NCBI GenBank assembly: GCA_937923115.1
Contig: CAKZTE010000058.1
Location: 1-32,809, forward strand
Direction: 5' to 3'
DNA: 32,809 nucleotides
Source: an uncultured Caulobacterales bacterium
GTDB taxonomy: Bacteria; Pseudomonadota; Alphaproteobacteria; Caulobacterales; Maricaulaceae
Below the pieces are notes generated by a model. That model saw nothing but the letters and a program-made list of their open reading frames with translations. It was not told where the DNA came from and made no database searches. Position numbers and translations under genes: made by a program. Below are positions 1 through 9,463 of the stretch, in pieces (position 1 is the first letter of the stretch; each line of letters begins with the position of its first letter).

Positions 1-1479
1 CAGCGCGTAAATGCGACGCAGCGCGGTCTGGCGCTTATGATATTACTCGCCTTATCGGCAATTTTTATCGCGGCTTTCATGACGTACCGCTCGCGCACAT
101 CCCAGAAACTTGCTGAAGCGGCTGAGGACGCTTTGGCTGGGGAGCAGGCTAAATCACAGTTCCTTGCGGTCATCAGTCATGAGCTAAGAACGCCTCTTAA
201 CGGTATTATAGGAATTGCTGATTTACTATCGCGCACAGCGCCGACAGATGATTTGCGTCAAAAAATTAGTATTATCAACGATTCTGGTCAGGATTTGTTG
301 AGCCTCGTGGAGCAAATTTTAGATATGTCCCGTATTGACGCCGAAGAAATGCAAATTTTTCCAGAAACAACAAATGTCCGCGATGTCATTGCGGCCGTAG
401 ACATGCTCTGGCGTCCAACTATCGAAGAGAAGGGCGTGGTCTTTACCAGCTTTGTTGACCCGTCTGTTCCGCAGCTGCTGAAGATAGATGCTATGCGGGT
501 CAAACAATGCGTCAATAATCTGGTCTCTAACGCGGCGAAGTTCACCAAAAAGGGCCGGGTGCATGTGCACGTTACAGCCGCGCCCACAGAAGGCGTGTCG
601 ACCATGCTTAATATTATCGTCGCAGACACGGGTATGGGCATTAAACCAGAGGTGCAAAGCAACCTTTTTCGTCCATTTGTGCAAGCCGATAGCTCTATCA
701 CGCGCCAATATGGCGGGTCGGGCTTAGGTCTAGCAATTAGTAGAAGCCTCGCACGGATGATGGGCGGGGACATGACTGTCGTCTCGCGTCAGGGCGCAGG
801 CTCCGAGTTTACGCTGTCCATAAGGGCGCAAGAGATTGAAGATGTGGCCTTGCTTGATACGATGGACGCGATGTTCACTGAGGTCGATGAGGTCGCGCAT
901 ATGACGCCGGCCACCACCCAAAGTGACCCAAGAAAATTGGCCGGTGATGCGGTGCTAACCCTTTCGGACACCCACAGAGAGACGGCCGCCGACCAGCCCA
1001 TGCCTCATATTGATAAAAAGCCTGATTTTGATGATTTGAATGGCGTCAGAGTTTTAATCGTTGAAGATATCATTTCCAATCAAGATGTGATGAAAATCTT
1101 TCTTGAGCCTGAGGGCTGCGAGATCATGTGCACCAATAACGGCGTTGAAGCTTTGCAGGCTATTCAGGCGCAGAACTTTGACGTCATTTTAATGGACATT
1201 CGCATGCCAGAAATGGACGGCATTGAGGCGACGCGGCTTATCCGCAGCGTCGCGTCGCAAAACTCTTCGGTTCCTATTATTGCGCTCACAGCAGACGCCA
1301 CGGCGGAAACTAACGCGCAATGCATGGCCGCAGGCGCCAATATCTTTTTGACAAAACCCATCATCGCAACCGAGCTTTACGACTCCATTCGTTTTGTCCG
1401 TCGCCAGACTCATAATCGATTGGAAGTTCAGCAAGCCGCAGAACTAGCGTCAAAAAACCCCATTCAAATTAGCGCCTAG
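1..1479 (+). CDS. Hybrid sensor histidine kinase/response regulator (5' truncated by window edge)
   Basis: Frame is open from base 1 ([13 protein letters not shown]...), followed by a TM helix, HisKA box [13 protein letters not shown], HATPase motifs ([27 protein letters not shown]) and a REC domain ([28 protein letters not shown]). Confidence 0.93.
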   Translation, partial: QRVNATQRGLALMILLALSAIFIAAFMTYRSRTSQKLAEAAEDALAGEQAKSQFLAVISHELRTPLNGIIGIADLLSRTAPTDDLRQKISIINDSGQDLLSLVEQILDMSRIDAEEMQIFPETTNVRDVIAAVDMLWRPTIEEKGVVFTSFVDPSVPQLLKIDAMRVKQCVNNLVSNAAKFTKKGRVHVHVTAAPTEGVSTMLNIIVADTGMGIKPEVQSNLFRPFVQADSSITRQYGGSGLGLAISRSLARMMGGDMTVVSRQGAGSEFTLSIRAQEIEDVALLDTMDAMFTEVDEVAHMTPATTQSDPRKLAGDAVLTLSDTHRETAADQPMPHIDKKPDFDDLNGVRVLIVEDIISNQDVMKIFLEPEGCEIMCTNNGVEALQAIQAQNFDVILMDIRMPEMDGIEATRLIRSVASQNSSVPIIALTADATAETNAQCMAAGANIFLTKPIIATELYDSIRFVRRQTHNRLEVQQAAELASKNPIQISA

Positions 1480-1622
1480 GGCTTAATTGGCGTGTCCCCA
1501 ACTGGGGCTATAATATCCTAAATATCGGCATAGGCATTACGGCATAGCTGCGGATGCGATCTTTTTGTAATTGCGAACGATTTTCACTTGCAGGGCATCT
1601 ATAGGACTGTTAGGTGAACTTT

Positions 1623-1641
1623 AATGAGAACCATTCGCAAC
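1623..1641. promoter_or_regulatory. Candidate Fur-box-like site upstream of TonB-dependent receptor
   Basis: aatgagaaccattcgcaac resembles iron-box variants (AATGAGAATCATTCGCA-like); lies 17 bp upstream of the receptor ATG. Confidence 0.4.
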
Positions 1642-1657
1642 TAACCAAAGACCTATA

Positions 1658-3919
1658 ATGCCTTATATTTCTGCGCGCCGCGCTGCGCTCCTCTTAACCA
1701 GCACATCAGCTTTGGTTCTTTTATCCCCCTTTGCCTTCGCCCAATCACAGCCGGCCACAGCTTTAAATCCGCTTGATGTGATTACGGTAACGGGCACGAA
1801 AACGTCGGCCGACGACATTACGGGGTCTGTGAGTTTTTACGGGCCAGAGGATTTAGCCCTGCAAACCTATTCAGATATTGGCCGCGTGCTTCGCACAACG
1901 CCAGGGGTCAACATTCAAGAAGAAGAAGGCTACGGCCTTCGACCCAATATTGGGCTGCGTGGATCTGGCGCCGACCGCAGCTCCAAGGTTCTTATTATGG
2001 AAGACGGCGTCTTAATGGCGCCCGCGCCCTATTCTGCGCCTGCCGCTTATTACTTTCCAATGACAGGCCGCATGCAGGCGATTGAGCTCACGAAAGGCCC
2101 CGCCACGGTAAAATACGGACCGAATACAACGGCAGGCGCAATACAATTATTCTCGACCGCTATCCCCGAAGACACGCGCGCCCATGCCGATATTATGGTG
2201 TCAGATTTAGGCCGCACCAAAGTTCATGCCTATGCAGGCGGGCGAAAAGATATGGGGCGCTTCACCCTTGGCGGGCTGGTAGAAACTTACCAAGACCATG
2301 CAGACGGCTTTAAACAGCTAGACCTGCCAGGCGGCACGCAAGGCGATGTCGGGTTTAATATTGAGGACTATGTCGCAAAGCTTGGCCTTTATTCAAATGA
2401 TGGCCGCCAAAGCCTCGAATTTAAATATCAGCATAAAGACGAGGTCTCTGATGAAACCTATTTAGGCCTATCTCAAGCGGATTATGATGCGCAGCCTTAT
2501 CGCCGTTACCGCGCCAGCGCCCTTGATAAGATGACAAATGATCATGACACCTATCAACTCACCCACGGTATTACTCTAAGCGAAGATTGGGCGGTAACCA
2601 CCATCGCCTATCGTACAGAGTTCGCGCGCAACTGGCGCAAGCTAGACCGATTTGACAATAGCTCTCTCTCGGGTCTGGCGGAATGCTCAAGCCTTGATAG
2701 TATATTGCGAAACGAAATTACCTGCGCCGCGGAGATGAATGTTCTGCGCGGGCTGCCCGGCGAAACAAGTGCCGATGACGTTTTGCAAATCCGGTCCAAC
2801 AACCGCAGCTATTACGCCCAAGGGATTCAAAGCGCGCTCTCGGGTGTCGTGGCAGTGGGGGGCATCACCCATAATCTCACGGCGTCTGTTCGCTATCACA
2901 AGGACGGCGTTGACCGGTTTCAGGATCAAGACGGCTACCGTATCGATAATGGCACATTAGTGCTAACAACGGATAATGCTCTAGGCACGCAGGCAAACCG
3001 CCTCTCTGATGCCAAAGCGCTGTCGGCTTTTGTTGAAAACCGCCTTGAACGCGGACCGCTTTCCGTGACAGCTGGCCTTCGGATTGAAGACGTAAGCAGC
3101 CAGCAACGGCGCTGGAGCAGTCCAGATCGCAGCGCCACGCCAAGCTCTACGCGTGAAAACAGCTATACGGAGTTTCTGCCGGCGCTGTCGGCTAGCTATG
3201 ACATTAGTCAAAGCCTAACGGTTTTGGGCGGTATTCATCGCGGCTTTGCGGCCGCGCCTGTGTCCTCGCGCGAAAGCACTGAGCCCGAAGAGAGTACAGT
3301 TTATGAGGGCGGGCTTCGGATACGCGCTGATAACGGCCTTCATATTGATGCCATTGCCTTCTTTAGCGATTACTCCAATCTTTTGGGGCAGTGCACAAAT
3401 AGCTCTGGCGGCGAAACCTGCGAAATTGGCGACGCCTTTAATGCAGGCGATGTCCATGTCAAAGGCTTAGAACTTTCGGGCTCCTATACCGCTGAGATTG
3501 GCAATATCACCCTGCCGCTGGCCGTCAGCTATAGCTATACCGATAGTGAATTTAAAACCGATTTCAGCGATAGTTTTTGGGGCGATGTTCTGGCGGGGGA
3601 TGAATTGCCTTATGTCGCCAAACATCAGCTCACCCTCAGCGCGGGACTGGAAGCAGATGCATGGGGCCTGAACGGCGTACTCAATTCCGTTAGCAAAGTG
3701 CGCAATTCGGCAGGGCAAGGTCCTATCCCCCTTTCCGAAGCAGTGGGCCCCAGAACGATCTTAGATATTGCAGGATACTATAATCTCTCGGACTCAGTTA
3801 AGCTCAAGCTCAAAGTCGAAAACGCTTTTGATACTGAATATGTCGCGGCGCGGCGGCCTTACGGCCTGCGGCCTGGTAAGCCGCGCGAAGTATTCGCTGG
3901 CGTGACGCTCGACTTTTAA
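1658..3919 (+). CDS. TonB-dependent siderophore/ferric-dicitrate (FecA-like) receptor
   Basis: Signal peptide; plug motifs GLRPNIGLRGSGADRSSKVLIMEDGVLMAPAPYSAPAAYYFP and ELTKGPATVKYGPNTTAGAIQL; C-terminal beta-barrel strand ending in F (VFAGVTLDF). Confidence 0.93.
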   Translation: MPYISARRAALLLTSTSALVLLSPFAFAQSQPATALNPLDVITVTGTKTSADDITGSVSFYGPEDLALQTYSDIGRVLRTTPGVNIQEEEGYGLRPNIGLRGSGADRSSKVLIMEDGVLMAPAPYSAPAAYYFPMTGRMQAIELTKGPATVKYGPNTTAGAIQLFSTAIPEDTRAHADIMVSDLGRTKVHAYAGGRKDMGRFTLGGLVETYQDHADGFKQLDLPGGTQGDVGFNIEDYVAKLGLYSNDGRQSLEFKYQHKDEVSDETYLGLSQADYDAQPYRRYRASALDKMTNDHDTYQLTHGITLSEDWAVTTIAYRTEFARNWRKLDRFDNSSLSGLAECSSLDSILRNEITCAAEMNVLRGLPGETSADDVLQIRSNNRSYYAQGIQSALSGVVAVGGITHNLTASVRYHKDGVDRFQDQDGYRIDNGTLVLTTDNALGTQANRLSDAKALSAFVENRLERGPLSVTAGLRIEDVSSQQRRWSSPDRSATPSSTRENSYTEFLPALSASYDISQSLTVLGGIHRGFAAAPVSSRESTEPEESTVYEGGLRIRADNGLHIDAIAFFSDYSNLLGQCTNSSGGETCEIGDAFNAGDVHVKGLELSGSYTAEIGNITLPLAVSYSYTDSEFKTDFSDSFWGDVLAGDELPYVAKHQLTLSAGLEADAWGLNGVLNSVSKVRNSAGQGPIPLSEAVGPRTILDIAGYYNLSDSVKLKLKVENAFDTEYVAARRPYGLRPGKPREVFAGVTLDF

Positions 3920-4062
3920 GGTCTTATAAGCGTGTCGCCTTCCATCTTTTACCGTCACTGTTGGCCGCAGTGTTTTTTATGGGCCAGACCTTTTAAATCT
4001 AGTCAAACTGTGTATGAAGCGCGCATAGGACGTTAATATTAAACAAACACGATGAGGATTAC

Positions 4063-4401
4063 ATGTCAGGGTTCCCCGGCCATAATTTTAATGACCGCTT
4101 GAAAGAGCAAAAAGCCGCTAAGCTAGATATGCTTAAGCGGGCAAAAGAAAAGCAGCTTGATGAAAAAGCGCTGGCTAAGAAGCTAGAAGAGCGCGCGAAA
4201 ATTAATGCGGCGCGTGCAGAACGCGAAGCCAAGAAAGAAGTAGAGCGCGCCAAAAAGGCAGCTGAAAAAGCGGCGCTAGAAGCGGAAGAACTGCGCAAGG
4301 CCGAGCTTGCCGCGGCCGCCGCTGAGAAGGCAAAAGCAGATTTGGTCGCAGCGCAGAAAGCCCGCCGCGACGCGCGCTATGCCGCTCGCAAACGCCGCTA
4401 A
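4063..4401 (+). CDS. DUF6481-like Lys/Ala/Glu-rich helical protein
   Basis: 112 aa, charged coiled coil, starts MSGFPGHNFNDRLKEQKAAKLDML; followed by a rho-independent terminator. Confidence 0.75.
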   Translation: MSGFPGHNFNDRLKEQKAAKLDMLKRAKEKQLDEKALAKKLEERAKINAARAEREAKKEVERAKKAAEKAALEAEELRKAELAAAAAEKAKADLVAAQKARRDARYAARKRR

Positions 4402-4423
4402 TCAGGCTTTAAATAAACAACAG

Positions 4424-4452
4424 ACCGCCCTGCTTCGCAGAGGCGGTTTTTT
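4424..4452 (+). terminator. Rho-independent terminator
   Basis: accgccctgcttcgcagaggcggtttttt: ACCGCC/GGCGGT stem extended by CTGC/GCAG, then T6. Confidence 0.85.
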
Positions 4453-4467
4453 GCCCTAAATTTGCGC

Positions 4468-4932
4468 CTACCAGCTTCCCGTATTGGGCATGTCTTCCCA
4501 TGGAGCTTGAGGCGCAAGGTGGTCGCCTTTTTGCAAAAGCTCTACTGAAATATTATCGGGAGAGCGCACGAACGCCATATGCCCATCACGAGGCGGGCGA
4601 TTAATGGTGACGCCCATATCCATGAGGCGCTGACAAATATCATAGATATTTTCAACACGGTACGCCAAATGGCCAAAATTGCGCCCGCCCTCATAATTGC
4701 CCTCGTCCCAATTATAAGTGAGCTCAATCATGGGCAGTCCTGGCGGCAAAGGACGCTCCGCCCCTGTTAGCCCCGCCCGGTCTAGGTCATCTTGGCTCGC
4801 AAGAAAGATAAGCGAGAAGCGCGCCGACTCATTGTCGTAACGGCGCACATTCTTAAGACCAAGACCGCCGCAGTAAAACGCAAGGCTAGCCTCAATGTCG
4901 CTAACCCGCACCATAGTATGTAAATATTCCAT
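4468..4932 (-). CDS. VOC-family (glyoxalase I / lactoylglutathione lyase-like) protein
   Basis: HTMVRVSDIEASLAFYCGGLGLK, IELTYNWDEGNYEGGRNFGHLAYRVENIYDICQRLMDMGV, FVRSPDNISVELLQ: glyoxalase I metal-site pattern. Confidence 0.88.
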   Translation of the reverse strand: MEYLHTMVRVSDIEASLAFYCGGLGLKNVRRYDNESARFSLIFLASQDDLDRAGLTGAERPLPPGLPMIELTYNWDEGNYEGGRNFGHLAYRVENIYDICQRLMDMGVTINRPPRDGHMAFVRSPDNISVELLQKGDHLAPQAPWEDMPNTGSW

Positions 4933-5420
4933 TAGTTTAGCTCCTTGTCTATTTCGTCTTGTAGGCTGATGGGGGCTTTGCCGTGATAGTGCCGCGCCGC
5001 AAAGAAGGCGAGTGCCGACCAGAAAAATATAATCAGGAAAAACATCAAAAGGGAATGCACAATAAGGCCTGGCGCGAACACCTTATCTTTTCCGTTTAGC
5101 TCCCAGAGTGTAAAGGTCACCCAATAAAATATCCCCAAGGCTGGCAGGGTCAAAACGGCAATGGCAGAAAGCACCAGCGCAACATGAAGCGGCGCGCGCG
5201 GCGCATGAAACCGTTTGTAAGCCCGAATATAGGCCGCTTCGGAGACGGCGGGCCGCAGCATATTCTCGCGGACCTTATAGGCATAATCGGCTGGTGCCTC
5301 TTGGGCCACGGTTTTATAACCCAAAAATGCGCGAAGAAAGAAGAGGCCCGCGATAAGCAATAAAAGCACGAGCCCCCATATCAATGAGGTCTCTGCAAAA
5401 AGTTCAAGAAATTTATCCAT
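4932..5420 (-). CDS. Conserved hypothetical integral membrane protein
   Basis: ORF runs 4932..5516; the likely start is the internal Met MDKFLELF at 5420. Hydrophobic TM segments (IWGLVLLLLIAGLFFL, VALVLSAIAVLTLPALGIFYW, LLMFFLIIFFWSALAFFA). Its stop overlaps the start of the VOC gene (TAATG). Confidence 0.7.
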   Translation of the reverse strand: MDKFLELFAETSLIWGLVLLLLIAGLFFLRAFLGYKTVAQEAPADYAYKVRENMLRPAVSEAAYIRAYKRFHAPRAPLHVALVLSAIAVLTLPALGIFYWVTFTLWELNGKDKVFAPGLIVHSLLMFFLIIFFWSALAFFAARHYHGKAPISLQDEIDKELN

Positions 5421-5491
5421 AGCCCTATATGGGGCATAGAGCGCGGCAGATTCAATAGTATAGTATAACATTGTGCCGCGCGCCCTGTCGC

Positions 5492-5513
5492 AGGTCTGAT
5501 CTGTCGCAGACCT
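5492..5513. repeat. Inverted repeat AGGTCTG-N8-CAGACCT with overlapping direct repeat CTGTCGCAG (x2, 16-bp spacing)
   Basis: Direct reading: 5485 ctgtcgcaggtctgatctgtcgcagacct 5513, in the intergenic region between divergent genes. Confidence 0.6.
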
Positions 5514-5610
5514 CACGCCACCGTTGGCCTAGCCCTAACGGGGCCTCAAATTTGCGTGAGAGCGACCAATTGCTCATGGTTTTGTAACACAGGGGCGTTA
5601 TAGATGAGTC

Positions 5611-7767
5611 ATGATAAAACTTTACAAAGCCCTGCTTGGTCTTTTGACCACTGCTTTACTTTTTCTAAGCCCTGCCCATGCCGCGGAGTCAGAACCCAAA
5701 GATACAGGTAAGGTCGTGGCCCAACTGGTCAGCAGCCACCACAGCGCACCAGCCGGAAGCACGATCAAAGTCGCACTTCGCACAGTGCTAGATGATAAAT
5801 GGCATACCTATTGGCGCAATCCGGGCGATAGCGGCGAGCCTGTACAAATTGACTGGCGTCTACCCGAAGGGACGAGCGCGGGCGACATAACATGGCCTCT
5901 CCCCGACGCTATTCCGACGGGGCCCTTGATTAATTACGGCTTTGAAGGCGTCCCCTTTTTCCCTGTTGACATTACCCTGCCCGCCAACGCCAAAGCAGGC
6001 GAAATGCTCATCATAGAAGCGGGTGTCTATTATCTTGTCTGTTATGATGTCTGCATACCAGAGAGCGCGGATTTATCGCTTCAACTTATGATTGGCGAAG
6101 CGGAGTTGAACGAGCGCTGGGATAGCGCGATTAACCGCGCGCTAAGCGGCGCACCGAAATCAGGCACGATTGACGCGGGCGTCATGAAAGTTGGCGAAAC
6201 GGTGATTTACTCTTTCACGAACCTTCCAGAAGGTGATTTTTCTGAGGCGTTGTTTTTCCCAAATGACATGGGCGTGATAAAACCCTCCGAAGCGCAGACT
6301 GTAACGCTGGCGGAAAACGGCCTTAAGATTTCGGTCGGTGCAGAATATGGCTGGAACAATGCTTTGCCCGAGCGCTTTGAGGGCGTGCTGCGGTTCATGC
6401 AAGATGGGGCGCCTATGGGCGTAATTGTTGAGGCGGCTGTCGGGGAATCGATGCCAATTGGCACGCTGATTGGCGGCGGCGTAGCGGCGCAAGGCAGCCA
6501 AGCGAGCCAATCCGGCACGGCGCCGCCCTCTTCTCTTGGCGGCATCACCCTTTGGGGCGCTATCATTGGCGCGTTTTTAGGCGGTCTGGTGCTTAACCTT
6601 ATGCCCTGCGTTTTTCCGATTATATCGATGAAAGCGCTGAGCTTGACCAAATCCGCGCACGGCGAAAGGGCCTCTGTGCGCCGCGAAGCTCATCTATATA
6701 CGCTGGGGGTTATCGCCACCTTTATGCTCCTAACCCTTGTATTGCTGGCCTTGAGAGCCGCAGGCGCTGAGATTGGATGGGGGTTTCAGCTGCAGTCGCC
6801 CATCGTTGTGGGCCTGCTCGCGGTCCTGTTATTTGCCATTGGTTTAAACTTGTTAGGCCTGTTTGAATTTGGCGCGTCTTTGCAAAACACAGGCAGCAGG
6901 CTCGCATCCAAGGGCGGTAATTCGGGTGCGTTCTTTACGGGCGCGCTAGCAGTGGTTGTGGCCACGCCCTGCACTGCGCCCTTTATGGCCGGAGCCATTG
7001 GCTATGCTATGGCCCAATCGGCGCCCGTCATGATAGCCGTCTTTATGGCGCTTGCGATCGGATTTTCCCTGCCCTTCCTAATGCTGGGCTATTTGCCAGG
7101 TCTGCTCGCAAAGCTCCCCAAGCCTGGGCCTTGGATGGTCCGTTTTAAGGAGCTTCTAGCCTTTCCAATGTTGGCTGCGGCGGTTTGGCTGGTCTGGGTC
7201 TTGTCTCTTCAAGCGGGGGCGGACGGCGTACTTAAGGTCTTGCTGGCCATGCTGCTTCTTAGCTTTGCCATTTGGTGTTGGAAACGCGCAGGCGGCGGCC
7301 TTGTAAAAGGGCTTTCCGCGATTTCGCTCTTGGCAGCCCTTATGCTTCCACTCACCCTGTCAGTCAGCACAGCGCCTGCGGGCGTTTCCCTTTCGGCACA
7401 AGGCTATGACAAGTTGGAATGGTCTCCAGCAATGGTCGCAGAACGCCGCGCTGCGGGGCAAACAGTCTTTGTGGACTTTACGGCGGCGTGGTGCGTAACC
7501 TGCAAAGTCAATGAACGGCTTGTGCTGGAAAAAGAGTCGACGCGGGCACTGTTCAAAGAAGCCAATATCGCCTTCTTGGTCGCTGACTGGACCAATAAGA
7601 ATGATGAAATTGCGCGAGAGCTCGCCAGCCACGGCCGCTCGGGTGTTCCGCTCTATCTCGTTTACCCGCCGCTTAAAGCCGGCGAAGGTCACAATGATGT
7701 GAAACCCATCATTTTGCCTCAAGTCCTGACAGAGTCTGTGTTAAGAGCGGCATTGCTGGGGGAGTAA
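5611..7767 (+). CDS. dsbD: Protein-disulfide reductase DsbD family (periplasmic N-domain, TM core, C-terminal thioredoxin domain)
   Basis: Signal peptide; CYDVCIPE in N-domain; TM core motifs LNLMPCVFPIISMKALSL and VATPCTAPFMAGAIGYA; C-terminal DFTAAWCVTCKVNE. Confidence 0.9.
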   Translation: MIKLYKALLGLLTTALLFLSPAHAAESEPKDTGKVVAQLVSSHHSAPAGSTIKVALRTVLDDKWHTYWRNPGDSGEPVQIDWRLPEGTSAGDITWPLPDAIPTGPLINYGFEGVPFFPVDITLPANAKAGEMLIIEAGVYYLVCYDVCIPESADLSLQLMIGEAELNERWDSAINRALSGAPKSGTIDAGVMKVGETVIYSFTNLPEGDFSEALFFPNDMGVIKPSEAQTVTLAENGLKISVGAEYGWNNALPERFEGVLRFMQDGAPMGVIVEAAVGESMPIGTLIGGGVAAQGSQASQSGTAPPSSLGGITLWGAIIGAFLGGLVLNLMPCVFPIISMKALSLTKSAHGERASVRREAHLYTLGVIATFMLLTLVLLALRAAGAEIGWGFQLQSPIVVGLLAVLLFAIGLNLLGLFEFGASLQNTGSRLASKGGNSGAFFTGALAVVVATPCTAPFMAGAIGYAMAQSAPVMIAVFMALAIGFSLPFLMLGYLPGLLAKLPKPGPWMVRFKELLAFPMLAAAVWLVWVLSLQAGADGVLKVLLAMLLLSFAIWCWKRAGGGLVKGLSAISLLAALMLPLTLSVSTAPAGVSLSAQGYDKLEWSPAMVAERRAAGQTVFVDFTAAWCVTCKVNERLVLEKESTRALFKEANIAFLVADWTNKNDEIARELASHGRSGVPLYLVYPPLKAGEGHNDVKPIILPQVLTESVLRAALLGE

Positions 7768-7812
7768 ATCCCTCCTCCTATTTGGCGCGTAGCCAGAAGG
7801 AGACTATCTTTA

Positions 7813-8448
7813 ATGGAGATTACCATGACGCTTTCAAATTCGCTTAAACTCTCTGCCGCAACGCTCTTGGGCGCAGCCCTTATGACGGGCACGGCGTCTG
7901 CTAAAATTGCTACAGGATCCACTGTATCAGACATGCAGGTGACAGACAGTAACGGCACAGTTCATAACCTATCAGATTTTGCTGGCAAAAACGTCGTTCT
8001 CGAATGGACAAATGACGGATGCCCTTATGTTAAGAAACATTATTCAAGCGGCAACATGCAGGCGCTTCAAAAAGAAGCAACCGCTGACGGCGCAGTCTGG
8101 CTTTCGGTTATTTCATCTGCGCCGGGTAAACAAGGCCACGTTTCTGGTGAGGAAGCCAATGCGCTGACGACAACGCGCGGCGCAGCGCCGACAGCGGTTA
8201 TACTTGACGAAACAGGTGTAAAGGGCCGTACATTTAGCGCTAAAACAACGCCGCATATGTTTGTTATCGATGCTTCGCAAACGCTTGTTTATCAAGGCGC
8301 GATTGACGATGACCGTAGCGCGGACCCTATGAAAGCAAAAACGGCTAATAATTTTGTTCGCGCGGCACTCGCCTCCGTGAAAGCGGGCGAAGCAATCGCG
8401 ACGGCCGAAACAACGCCATATGGCTGTAGCGTCAAATACGGCAGCTAA
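7813..8448 (+). CDS. Exported redoxin/thioredoxin-fold protein (PRX_like1-type)
   Basis: Signal peptide (SAATLLGAALMTGTASA); VLEWTNDGCPYVKKHY active-site region; ATAETTPYGCSVKYGS C-terminal Cys. Confidence 0.82.
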   Translation: MEITMTLSNSLKLSAATLLGAALMTGTASAKIATGSTVSDMQVTDSNGTVHNLSDFAGKNVVLEWTNDGCPYVKKHYSSGNMQALQKEATADGAVWLSVISSAPGKQGHVSGEEANALTTTRGAAPTAVILDETGVKGRTFSAKTTPHMFVIDASQTLVYQGAIDDDRSADPMKAKTANNFVRAALASVKAGEAIATAETTPYGCSVKYGS

Positions 8449-8473
8449 GGCGCCGCACCTTAAGAACATCCTA

Positions 8474-8506
8474 AACCCGCGCTGCTCCCCTCAGTGCGGG
8501 TTTTTT
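8474..8506 (+). terminator. Rho-independent terminator
   Basis: aacccgcgctgctcccctcagtgcgggttttttt-type hairpin: AACCCGC/GCGGGTT with internal CTG/CAG, followed by T-run. Confidence 0.82.
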
Positions 8507-8514
8507 CATGAAGT

Positions 8515-9414
8515 CTATAAACCGCTGAGGCAGGCTTTATATTCACCTTCTTCGCTTGAAGAGAGCCCCATAGCGCCCTCAAAGACCCTCTTACTTAAGG
8601 CGTAATCTGTGACGAAAATATCGGCTTCGATGAAGGGCGCGCGGCGGCCTGCCTCTTGAGCCAATACGGGGATATTTTGCGCCTCCAGATAGCGCTGCAA
8701 AGTACGGTCTTCGGACTTCCCAATCCAGCCCATCATTTGCGAACGTTTCACGCCGCTTTTCTCCAGCGCTTCAATATCGCCTTTTTCTTTCACGCTCACC
8801 GACACCAGCATTTCGGGCGCTTGACGCGCAAGCGCCTTGGCCTGCCCCGCGCTGTAGGCGATGAGCACGACGTCTTGGCTCATATTATTGGCGCGGATCA
8901 TTTGAATAACCTCGCCGTAATCCGCACTTGATTTGAAGTCGATTTCAAGATGCAAGCGTCCCCTAGCGTATTGCAGCGCGTCCTCGAGTAAGCTTGGCCG
9001 CGACGCCGTGAGGCCGCCATCTGTATCGCGCAAAAGATAATCTTGCACATCCGCCCAGCGGCTTTGGGCCACGGCGCCTTGGCCTGTGGACTTATCCTCC
9101 CAGACACCGTCATGAAAGAGGACATGTTCGCCAGAGCGAAGACGCGCCACATCAATTTCTGCTACGCGCACACCGCCCGCATATAGCGCTTCAAGGCTTT
9201 TAATGGCGTTTTCCGCCAAGCCCTGCTTGCGCGATGTTCCGCGGTGAGCGGCAATCAGCACGCCTTCCTCGGGCAGGCAATTTAGGCGCTCAATTAGTGT
9301 GGGCCAATCACGCGAAACGATCGTGGCGCTGACGGGCGGTGCGTTATCAGCCTGGCATCCCGTGAGACTCAGAGAGGCAGAAATGGCGGCGACAAAAAGC
9401 AGGGGTTTAATCAT
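8515..9414 (-). CDS. Glycerophosphodiester phosphodiesterase family lipoprotein
   Basis: ORF runs 8515..9633; likely start at 9414 gives lipoprotein signal MIKPLLFVAAISASLSLTGC. GDPD motifs AAHRGTSRKQGLAENAIKSL, EIDVARLRSGEHVLFHDG, LHLEIDFKS. Confidence 0.85.
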   Translation of the reverse strand: MIKPLLFVAAISASLSLTGCQADNAPPVSATIVSRDWPTLIERLNCLPEEGVLIAAHRGTSRKQGLAENAIKSLEALYAGGVRVAEIDVARLRSGEHVLFHDGVWEDKSTGQGAVAQSRWADVQDYLLRDTDGGLTASRPSLLEDALQYARGRLHLEIDFKSSADYGEVIQMIRANNMSQDVVLIAYSAGQAKALARQAPEMLVSVSVKEKGDIEALEKSGVKRSQMMGWIGKSEDRTLQRYLEAQNIPVLAQEAGRRAPFIEADIFVTDYALSKRVFEGAMGLSSSEEGEYKACLSGL

Positions 9415-9463
9415 GGGCCCGCTTAGCATATCAGGCATATTCAAGAACAGGGTTTTACGCAGA

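Noticed and set aside
288-773. Minus-strand ORF of 161 aa inside the histidine kinase, and similar antisense ORFs across the window
   Set aside because: Antisense to clearly homologous genes; composition is typical of shadow ORFs with no recognisable motifs.
9299-9463. N-terminal extension of MnmE and matching extension of the GDPD ORF (9415-9633)
   Set aside because: The two long ORF calls overlap head to head; homology begins at 9464 (MTAST..) and the lipoprotein signal at 9414, leaving a normal 49-bp divergent intergenic gap.
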